Source: Rhodospirillaceae bacterium UBA6608 (lineage in GTDB: Bacteria > Pseudomonadota > Alphaproteobacteria > Rhodospirillales_A > Casp-alpha2). From it: 6,647 nucleotides of DNA. How positions within the stretch are numbered: position 1 is the stretch's first letter; each line of letters opens with the position of its first letter. Below are positions 1 through 5,323 of this stretch, piece after piece. The stretch spans positions 1 to 6,647 of the forward strand of contig DJHY01000097.1 in the NCBI GenBank assembly GCA_002433335.1. Reading direction: 5' to 3'. The notes beneath the pieces are model-generated. The model worked only from the letters and a program-made list of their open reading frames with translations. It was not told the DNA's origin and made no database searches. The position numbers and the translations under genes are program-made.

Positions 1-1
1 T

Positions 2-400
2 TTCGAGAAATGGACCAAGGCCAAGGCCCATTTCGTGCCGACCGAAACGCGTCACGACGAATTCGCCCAGGTCTCGCCCGACGACGCCAAGCGCAAGGAA
101 GCCAGCGCCGGGATCGAATGCATCAACTGCGGCGTCTGCTATTCGGCCTGCGACACGGTGGCTTGGCTTGGCGACTATCTGGGCCCGGCGGCGCTCAACC
201 GGTCCTGGACCCTGGTCAATGACGCCCGCGACGGCGGACAGACCGAACGGTTGAAGGCCGTGGCCGGGGTCGGCGGGTGCCAATCCTGCCATTCGCATCA
301 AAGCTGTTTCGAGCTTTGTCCCAAGCACCTGAACCCGACCGCGTCGATCGCCGGGTTGAAGCGCGCGACGGTGAAGGCCGCGTTGAAGGGGGATATCTGA
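2..400 (+). CDS. frdB: Succinate dehydrogenase/fumarate reductase iron-sulfur subunit, C-terminal part (5' truncated)
   Basis: This is the electron-transfer subunit of complex II-type enzymes, which carries electrons between the flavoprotein and the membrane quinone site. The frame is open from base 2, so the gene starts upstream. About 132 residues are visible, roughly the C-terminal half of a usual ~240-residue protein, and the N-terminal [2Fe-2S] domain lies outside the window. Two cysteine clusters are visible. The first is CINCGVCYSACD (Cys codons at 119, 128, 137 and 149). The second is CHSHQSCFELCPKHLNP (Cys at 287, 305 and 317, plus an extra Cys at 278). In this family these bind the [4Fe-4S] and [3Fe-4S] centres. 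The position where a Cys would turn [3Fe-4S] into [4Fe-4S] is not Cys, so a 3Fe centre is expected. The fourth Cys of the first cluster is followed by Asp instead of the usual Pro. The stop lies 2 bases before the next gene. SdhB versus FrdB naming cannot be settled by sequence; the symbol is provisional and based on the operon context. Confidence 0.93.
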   Translation, partial: FEKWTKAKAHFVPTETRHDEFAQVSPDDAKRKEASAGIECINCGVCYSACDTVAWLGDYLGPAALNRSWTLVNDARDGGQTERLKAVAGVGGCQSCHSHQSCFELCPKHLNPTASIAGLKRATVKAALKGDI

Positions 401-402
401 TC

Positions 403-753
403 ATGACCCCACAACGCGCCGAAACCCTGGAATGGCTGGTTCAGCGGGCCAGCGCCGCCGTGCTGGCGATTTGCGTGATCGTTCATCTGGCCGTGATCGT
501 CCTGGCCGTGCAGGGCGGAGTGACGGCCAAGGAAATCGCCGGCCGCGTCGGCGGCAGCATCCCCTGGCTGATGTTCTATTCGGTCTTCATCATCGCGGTC
601 GCCCTGCATGCCCCGGCGGGCCTGCGCAATATCCTGCGCGAATACACGCCGCTGGGCCGCCGCGCGACCCATTGGGTGATGGCCGCGGTTTGCGCGCTGA
701 TCCTGGTCATGGGGTTCCGCGCCGTGATCGGCCTCTATGGATTGGGGGCCTGA
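403..753 (+). CDS. Complex II membrane anchor subunit, SdhC/SdhD-like (first)
   Basis: This 116-residue protein is a probable cytochrome b-type anchor that holds the catalytic subunits on the cytoplasmic membrane and helps form the quinone site. Three hydrophobic helices are visible at about residues 16-37, 53-74 and 88-112. Helix 1 starts with the pattern QR-A-S (Arg15, Ser17), which resembles the Arg/Ser quinone-site motif of SdhC, and contains His28. Helix 2 ends in HAPAGLR (His69, Gly73, Arg75), the H-x3-G-x-R pattern that carries the axial haem b ligand in SdhC. The ATG at 403 was chosen because a purine-rich AAGGGGG (386-392) lies 10 bases upstream and the gene starts 2 bases after the iron-sulfur subunit stop. 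An upstream in-frame ATG at 277 would overlap that gene by over 120 bases and is unlikely. Anchor subunits diverge fast, so the assignment rests on topology, motifs and context. Confidence 0.85.
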   Translation: MTPQRAETLEWLVQRASAAVLAICVIVHLAVIVLAVQGGVTAKEIAGRVGGSIPWLMFYSVFIIAVALHAPAGLRNILREYTPLGRRATHWVMAAVCALILVMGFRAVIGLYGLGA

Positions 754-757
754 GATC

Positions 758-1096
758 ATGAAGACGCATCGCAACCACGCCAATTATTGGGCCTTCGTCC
801 TGCATCGCCTGTCGGGCGTCGCCCTGCTGTTGTTCCTGCCCGCGCATTTCTATGTGCTGGGTCTGGCGGTCGAGCGCTCGGCGGATATGGACGCCTTCCT
901 GTCCTGGACCGAGGCCCCGGTGGTCAAGCTGTTGGAAACGGGGCTGGTGATCCTGCTTGCCGCGCATATGACCGGCGGCCTGCGCATCCTGGCCATCGAA
1001 TTCCTGGCTTGGCGGGACTGGCAGAAATCGGTGGTCGCCGTGACCGGCGGCCTGTCCGTGGCGGCGGGGCTGTTGTTCCTGCTGAACGCGGGCTGA
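758..1096 (+). CDS. Complex II cytochrome b556-type membrane anchor subunit, SdhC-like (second)
   Basis: This 112-residue membrane protein has three helices (about residues 13-36, 55-82 and 91-110) and the clearest SdhC signature in the window. HRLSG (His16, Arg17, Ser19) matches the quinone-site motif at the start of helix 1. HMTGGLR (His70, Gly74, Arg76) matches the haem-ligand motif of helix 2. His30 at the end of helix 1 is a second possible haem ligand. The start at 758 follows a GGGGG tract (744-748) by 9 bases and is 4 bases after the previous stop. A start at 737 would overlap the upstream anchor. Together with the preceding subunit it should form the membrane domain that feeds quinol electrons to the iron-sulfur subunit. 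It resembles SdhC rather than the haem-free FrdC/FrdD of E. coli, so the complex is probably haem-containing. Confidence 0.9.
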   Translation: MKTHRNHANYWAFVLHRLSGVALLLFLPAHFYVLGLAVERSADMDAFLSWTEAPVVKLLETGLVILLAAHMTGGLRILAIEFLAWRDWQKSVVAVTGGLSVAAGLLFLLNAG

Positions 1097-1120
1097 GACA
1101 CGTTTGAGGGAGAAGAAACG

Positions 1121-1996
1121 ATGAAGCTCGATCTTCAAGCCGTCGAGGAAGCGGCCAAGCATCTATATATCCAGGCGCTGAAGGTCCTGCCGCCGGATAT
1201 CAAGGAAGGCTTCAAGCGCCTGGACGCGACGGAAACCGACCCGACCGCCAAGTCGATCCTGGCGACGATGATCCAAAACATCGACGTCGCGGAAGATACG
1301 ACCAACCTGCTGTGCCAGGACACGGGCATTCCGATCTACAATGTCGAGATCGGCAGCAACGTCGAATTCGACGGCCACGCCATGAAGCAGGCGATCCGCA
1401 AGGGCTGCGAGCGGGCGACCACGGAACACCCCCTGCGCTCGTCGGTCGTCCATCCGATCACCCGTATCAACGAGCAGACGTCCTGCGGCATCCGCGTGCC
1501 GGTCATCAACATCGACTTCACCGACAAAGACGAAGTGTTCGAGATGGAAATGATCCCCAAGGGATCGGGCTCGGAGAACGGCAGCTTTTTGAAGATGTGC
1601 ATCCCCGCCGACGGTGTGGCCGGGATCAAGACCTTCGTCATCGACAAGGTGATGGAAGCAGGGGGCAAGGTCTGCCCGCCGACCATCGTCGGCGTCGGCG
1701 TTGGCGGGACTTCGGACCTATGCACCAAGCTGGCCAAGAAAGCCGGGGCGCGGCCCCTGGGCAGCACCTGCCCCGATCCCGAGGGGGCCAAGCTGGAAAA
1801 GGAACTGAGCGACGCGGTCAATATGCTGGGTATCGGGCCGCAGGGCCTGGGCGGGGACTCAACCGCCTTCGCCGTGCATGTCGAGACGGCGGCGACCCAC
1901 ATCACCATGAACCCGGTCGCGGTCAACATCATGTGCCATTCGGCCCGCCGCGCGCGGGCGACCTTCACGCCCAAGGGCGTCGAGATCGGTTTCTGA
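1121..1996 (+). CDS. Class I (iron-sulfur) fumarate hydratase, alpha subunit
   Basis: This 291-residue protein matches the N-terminal/alpha domain of class I fumarases and L-tartrate dehydratases (Fumerase family), here as a separate subunit and not fused as in E. coli FumA. These enzymes interconvert malate and fumarate with an oxygen-sensitive [4Fe-4S] cluster that acts as a Lewis acid. Family motifs are visible: CQDTG (Cys65), the HPLRSSVVHP block, KGSGSENGS, CPP followed by GVGVGGTSD (Cys185), and NIMCHSARR (Cys272). Cys65, Cys185 and Cys272 have spacings (120 and 87) close to those of the three cluster ligands in characterised class I enzymes (119 and 94). The ATG at 1121 follows GAGGGAG (1106-1112) by 8 bases. 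The gene lies 24 bases after the second anchor gene and 17 bases before the beta subunit. Tartrate or another hydroxy-dicarboxylate cannot be excluded as substrate, but the fumarate reductase context favours malate/fumarate. Confidence 0.94.
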   Translation: MKLDLQAVEEAAKHLYIQALKVLPPDIKEGFKRLDATETDPTAKSILATMIQNIDVAEDTTNLLCQDTGIPIYNVEIGSNVEFDGHAMKQAIRKGCERATTEHPLRSSVVHPITRINEQTSCGIRVPVINIDFTDKDEVFEMEMIPKGSGSENGSFLKMCIPADGVAGIKTFVIDKVMEAGGKVCPPTIVGVGVGGTSDLCTKLAKKAGARPLGSTCPDPEGAKLEKELSDAVNMLGIGPQGLGGDSTAFAVHVETAATHITMNPVAVNIMCHSARRARATFTPKGVEIGF

Positions 1997-2013
1997 GGAA
2001 GGGAGCGAAGACC

Positions 2014-2625
2014 ATGACCGAACACGTCATCCACATGCCCTGCACCGAGGAACAGATCCGCGAACTGAAGGCGGGCGATACGGTGATCTTGGAAGATTGG
2101 CTGTACGGCATCCGCGATGCGACGCAGATTCATATGTTCGACAAGGGCCGCAAGACGCGGTTCGATTTGAACGGCCATGCGGTGATCCATACCGCGCCCA
2201 ACGTGAAGAAGGTGCCGAAGTCGAACTTCTGTCCGGCGGGGTACGAGTCCGTCTGTATCGGGACCACGACCAGTCAGCGGATGGAGCGGTTCTCCCGCCC
2301 GCTGATGCAGGAATACGGCGTGCGCATGATCATCGGCAAGGGCGGCCTGGGCGAAGAGAGTCGTAAGGCATTCCAGGAATTCGGCGGCGTATACCTGGCG
2401 ATCATCGGCGGCACGGCGGCGCTGGAGACGACCTGGATCGAACAGATCACGGATGTCGATCTGGAAGACCTGAACCCCGAATGCCTATGGGAATTCAAGA
2501 TCAAGCATTTCGGCCCGTTGCTGGTGGCCATGGATGCCCATGGCGGATCGCTCTACGACGGGGTCAAGAAAACGGCAGAAGAACGCCGCGCCGAAGCGCT
2601 GGCCAGTATGGGGGTTAATCCGTGA
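2014..2625 (+). CDS. Class I fumarate hydratase, beta subunit
   Basis: This 203-residue protein matches the C-terminal/beta domain of class I fumarases (Fumerase_C; TtdB-like). It supplies substrate-binding residues to the shared active site with the alpha subunit. Visible landmarks are LKAGDTVILED near residue 18, RDAT (34-37), TTSQRM (85-90), IGKGG (107-111), GGTAAL (132-137) and MDAHGGSLY (173-181). Thr85, Thr86, Arg89 and Lys109 correspond to the Thr-Thr, Arg and Lys substrate contacts known in this family. Two places deviate: the usual GPTTS reads GTTTS, and RDAxH reads RDATQ. The frame stays open far upstream (to about 1312), but that part is an out-of-frame reading of the alpha gene. 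The ATG at 2014 has AAGGGAG (1999-2005) 8 bases upstream and gives the normal beta-subunit length. The TGA stop overlaps the GTG start of the flavoprotein gene, so translation is probably coupled. Confidence 0.92.
   Translation: MTEHVIHMPCTEEQIRELKAGDTVILEDWLYGIRDATQIHMFDKGRKTRFDLNGHAVIHTAPNVKKVPKSNFCPAGYESVCIGTTTSQRMERFSRPLMQEYGVRMIIGKGGLGEESRKAFQEFGGVYLAIIGGTAALETTWIEQITDVDLEDLNPECLWEFKIKHFGPLLVAMDAHGGSLYDGVKKTAEERRAEALASMGVNP
2610..2625 (+). promoter_or_regulatory. Ribosome binding site and GTGA stop/start overlap coupling fumarase beta to the flavoprotein
   Basis: A GGGGG tract at 2610-2614 lies 7 bases before the GTG start at 2622. The TGA stop of the upstream gene (2623-2625) shares three bases with that start. 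This layout usually means translational coupling, with the flavoprotein made in proportion to the fumarase beta subunit. It also fixes the flavoprotein start, since no ATG in that frame gives a better N-terminus. Confidence 0.7.
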
Positions 2626-4358
2626 AGCCCGAAATCGATAAACAGCAGACCGACGTTCTGATCCTGGGCTCCGGCGGCGCCGGGCTGTTCGCGGCCCTGC
2701 ACGCCAAGGACTTGGCGCCGCACTTGAAGGTCACCGTCGCGGTCAAGGGCCTGCTGGGCAAGACCGGCTGCACCCGTATGGTGCAGGGTGGCTACAACGT
2801 CGCACTGGCCTCCGGCGACAGCGCCGAACGCCATTTCATGGATACGGTCGAGGGCGGCAAGTGGCTCAACAACCAGGAACTCGCCTGGACCCTGGTGACC
2901 GAGGCGCAGGTCCGCATCCGCGAGCTTGAGAACGAGCTGGGCTGCTATTTCGACCGCAACCCGGACGGCACGGTCCACCAGAAAGCCTTCGCCGGGCAGA
3001 CCTTCGATCGTACCGTGCACAAGGGCGACCTGACCGGGATCGAGATCATCAATCGTCTGATGGAACAGACCTGGGCCCGCGACGTCGACAAGCTGGAAGA
3101 TCACCGCGCCATTGAATTGGTCCGCTCCGACGACGGCTCGCGCATTTCCGGTGTGCTGTTCATCGATATGCGGACCGGGCAGTTCCGCTTTGTTCAGGCC
3201 AAGGCCGTGCTGCTGGCGACCGGCGGCGGGCCGACCATGTACAAATACCACACGCCGTCGGGCGACAAGTCCTGCGACGGCATGGCCATGGCCTTGCGCC
3301 TGGGTCTGCCGCTGCGCGACATGGAGATGGTGCAGTTCCACCCGACCGGCCTGATCGCCGGGTCGGACACCCGCATGACCGGCACGATCATCGAGGAAGG
3401 CCTGCGCGGTTTCGGCGGCTACCTTCTGGGCGGCGACGAAGAACGCTTCATGCATAAGTATGACGAGCGCAACGAGCGCGCGACCCGCGACATCGTGTCC
3501 CGCGCCATGTTCACCGAAATGCGCGCGGGCAACATCGCCCCCAACGGTGGCCTGTACATCACCATGCGCCATCTGGACACGCCCCAGGTGCGCAAGAACT
3601 TCAAGGGCATGGTCGAACGCTGCGCCGATTGCGGCTTCGATCTGGCCGAGGGCCTGGTCGAGGTTGTTCCCACGGCCCACTACATGATGGGCGGGGTCGA
3701 ATTCAACGTCGATTGCTCGACGGCCCTGACCGGCCTGTTTGCGGCGGGCGAGGATACGGGTGGGGTGCACGGGGCCAACCGTCTGGGCGGTAACGGCGTC
3801 GCCAATTCGACCGTGTTCGGCGGCATCGCCGGGGACACCATCGCCGAATGGACGCCAGATCATGGCCGCTTCGTCGAGCCGGACCCGACGGTTCTGGAGG
3901 ATGCGGTGATGCGCGCCGGGCGGCCGCTTACCCAATCGGTGGAAAGCACCGGGGGCGGGATCGACGGCGTGCGCAAGCGCCTGTACGACCTGATGTGGGA
4001 AGACGCCGGCATCATCCGCGACGCCGCCAGCCTGAAACGGGCCGAGGCGGGATTGGAAATTCTCGATCACGACTTGGACCGCTGCGGCGTCACCGGCACG
4101 GACCTGGCCTATAACCTGACCTGGCACGACTGGCTGAACCTGAAGAACCTGATCCTGGTGTCGAAAGCCGTGACCGCCGCTGCCGTGGCGCGCGACGATT
4201 CCCGCGGGGCGCATTACCGGGCCGATTATCCGGACGTGCGCGACGTGGCAAATTCCCGCTTCACCCGCGTCACCCTGGACGGCCACGGCGTGATCCAGAT
4301 GTCGACCGAGCCGGTCGCCTTCACCCGGGTCAAGCCGGGCGAAACCTTGTTGACCTAG
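2622..4358 (+). CDS. frdA: Fumarate reductase/succinate dehydrogenase flavoprotein subunit with Cys at the FAD-linkage position
   Basis: This 578-residue catalytic subunit interconverts fumarate and succinate at FAD on the cytoplasmic side of the complex. The dinucleotide-binding motif GSGGAG is at residues 16-21. The substrate and catalytic residues known from E. coli FrdA are conserved: His240 (in FHPTGL), Glu259 and Arg262 (in EEGLRG), Arg289 (in ATRDIVSRA, the proton-shuttle Arg), His353 (in PTAHYMMGG) and Arg387 (in HGANRLGGN). The C-terminal domain has DSRGAHYR at 526-533. The histidine that links FAD covalently (SHTVAAQGG in relatives) is replaced by Cys50 in GCTRMVQGG, so FAD is probably not His-linked. 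The loop between His240 and Glu259 is about six residues longer than in E. coli FrdA. The start is GTG at 2622, with GGGGG at 2610-2614 and a 4-base GTGA overlap with the fumarase beta stop. L-aspartate oxidase is a relative that also lacks the His, but the operon argues for fumarate reductase. The symbol is provisional. Confidence 0.93.
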   Translation: MKPEIDKQQTDVLILGSGGAGLFAALHAKDLAPHLKVTVAVKGLLGKTGCTRMVQGGYNVALASGDSAERHFMDTVEGGKWLNNQELAWTLVTEAQVRIRELENELGCYFDRNPDGTVHQKAFAGQTFDRTVHKGDLTGIEIINRLMEQTWARDVDKLEDHRAIELVRSDDGSRISGVLFIDMRTGQFRFVQAKAVLLATGGGPTMYKYHTPSGDKSCDGMAMALRLGLPLRDMEMVQFHPTGLIAGSDTRMTGTIIEEGLRGFGGYLLGGDEERFMHKYDERNERATRDIVSRAMFTEMRAGNIAPNGGLYITMRHLDTPQVRKNFKGMVERCADCGFDLAEGLVEVVPTAHYMMGGVEFNVDCSTALTGLFAAGEDTGGVHGANRLGGNGVANSTVFGGIAGDTIAEWTPDHGRFVEPDPTVLEDAVMRAGRPLTQSVESTGGGIDGVRKRLYDLMWEDAGIIRDAASLKRAEAGLEILDHDLDRCGVTGTDLAYNLTWHDWLNLKNLILVSKAVTAAAVARDDSRGAHYRADYPDVRDVANSRFTRVTLDGHGVIQMSTEPVAFTRVKPGETLLT

Positions 4359-4422
4359 GGGGCGGCGGAGTAGGGCGAATGGGGGCCGTGACAAGGTCCC
4401 CGTAACCCCTTAGCATCGCGGC

Positions 4423-5220
4423 ATGTTTTGGATGCGCACCCTTGGCGTGCCGGTTGTGGCCGCCCTGTTGCTCGCCGGTTGCCTGCAACTGTCGACGGCG
4501 CGGCGCGTGTCCGATCCGCCGAACAAGCCGCCCGCCGATCCGCTGGACGTCTATACCTTCCAGATCGACAAAGCGCGGGAGACCGGAGCCTGGATCGAGG
4601 GCGAGCAATGGATCGGCAAGGTTCCGGCCAAGCTGATCGACGATTACCGCCGCTGGTTCGAACCTCAGGCCCAGCATTTCCCGCCGCTGTGGATTTATGC
4701 CTCGGCCCGAAAGTTCCAGGACGGCGGCGATTATCTGAAAGCCGCCTATTGGTATATCGCCGCCCGTGAGCGGCAAATCCGCCAATTGCGCCGCTGCCGC
4801 GACGACAGCGCCAAGGAACAATTGATCTGGGCCGATGGGGCGTTTGCCACTTTGCGGGCTGAAATGGGGCGCAATCCCGATCTGACGCGCTACGCCGCCA
4901 AGCACTCGTTTACCTGGCTGGATCTGCATCAGGATACGGATGCGGGGCTATTGGCGGCCTGCCTGCGCGGCGCGGCGGGGGCGGAGCGCTCGGCGAAAAA
5001 GGCGCGGCTGGTGCCCATCGACGGCGGCGGCGAAGGCAAGCGCAAGGCCTTTCGTCTGATCACCCCGCCGGTCGACAACCCGGCTGACTGGGTCGTCCCG
5101 GTCACGGAGATTTATGAAATTCGCACCTGGTCGCGTATCCTGATGAAGCAGGATGTCGCGAAGATTTTGGGCGAACCGGAACAGGAACCGCCCACGCCGA
5201 CGGTCACGCCTCTGCGCTGA
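4423..5220 (+). CDS. Probable lipoprotein of unknown function
   Basis: This 265-residue protein is not recognised. Residues 1-20 look like a lipoprotein signal peptide: a short Arg-bearing N-region, a hydrophobic core and the lipobox LLAGC with Cys20 as the predicted lipidated residue. The mature part is mostly helix-like. Residues 88-125 (PPLWIYASARKFQDGGDYLKA onward) look like one or two TPR-type helix pairs, as seen in periplasmic lipoproteins that count or scaffold. Cys125 and Cys180 are the only mature cysteines besides Cys20 and could form a disulfide. The C-terminus is Pro/Thr-rich. The start is uncertain: ATG at 4423 or ATG at 4432 (MRTLGV...) both leave the signal peptide intact, and neither has a clear Shine-Dalgarno sequence. 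The gene is 64 bases after the flavoprotein gene, so co-transcription is possible, but nothing in the protein links it to fumarate reduction. Confidence 0.8.
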   Translation: MFWMRTLGVPVVAALLLAGCLQLSTARRVSDPPNKPPADPLDVYTFQIDKARETGAWIEGEQWIGKVPAKLIDDYRRWFEPQAQHFPPLWIYASARKFQDGGDYLKAAYWYIAARERQIRQLRRCRDDSAKEQLIWADGAFATLRAEMGRNPDLTRYAAKHSFTWLDLHQDTDAGLLAACLRGAAGAERSAKKARLVPIDGGGEGKRKAFRLITPPVDNPADWVVPVTEIYEIRTWSRILMKQDVAKILGEPEQEPPTPTVTPLR

Positions 5221-5245
5221 CAAATCGTGCGGGGAGGACTTTTTT
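5209..5245 (+). terminator. Probable intrinsic terminator after the lipoprotein gene
   Basis: CCTC (5209-5212) can pair with GAGG (5234-5237), and GCGC (5214-5217) with GTGC (5227-5230, one G-U pair). The loop is 9 bases and a few G residues bulge on the right arm. The hairpin is followed two bases later by six T residues (5240-5245). The lipoprotein stop codon (5218-5220) sits in the loop, so a terminating or translating ribosome would compete with folding. The stem is imperfect, so confidence is moderate. Confidence 0.5.
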
Positions 5246-5323
5246 AGCGGATTTCGAATACCCACGTGTGGTCCTGTGACCAAGCGCACTGCGGCTGCTT
5301 TGACGAGGGTTCAAGGATCAGGA

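Noticed and set aside
1101..1120. CGTTT/AAACG inverted repeat around the ribosome site of the fumarase alpha gene
   Set aside because: The stem is only 5 bp and AT-rich, too weak to claim as a regulatory structure.
1312..2013. Upstream extension of the fumarase beta frame, which would look like a long fusion protein
   Set aside because: The extension is an out-of-frame reading of the alpha gene with Arg/His/Gly-rich low-quality sequence. The ATG at 2014 has a good ribosome site and gives the normal beta length.
1336..2190. A 284-codon minus-strand frame opposite the fumarase genes
   Set aside because: It is antisense to well-supported coding sequence, with no motif and no ribosome site.
4350..4380. 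TTGACC followed by TAGGGC/GCGAAT as a possible promoter for the lipoprotein gene
   Set aside because: The -10 candidates fit poorly and spacing is off (15 or 19 bases).
2553..4394. A 613-codon open frame on the minus strand opposite the flavoprotein gene
   Set aside because: It has no family motif, is rich in His/Gln/Gly/Arg in the way antisense frames of GC-rich genes are, and lies opposite a gene with clear catalytic motifs.
4344..4397. Inverted repeat ACCTTGT / ACAAGGT across the flavoprotein stop and intergenic gap
   Set aside because: The 7-bp arms are 40 bases apart and no T-run follows, so it does not support a terminator or operator by itself.
5269..5282. Small hairpin TGGTC-CTGT-GACCA between lipoprotein and membrane protein genes, next to CACGTG
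   Set aside because: Five base pairs can occur by chance; no matching second site or known operator was seen.
5153..5323. N-terminal extension of the membrane protein frame into the lipoprotein gene
   Set aside because: It is Arg-rich, overlaps the lipoprotein's coding end and the likely terminator, and the ATG at 5324 has a good AAGGA site.
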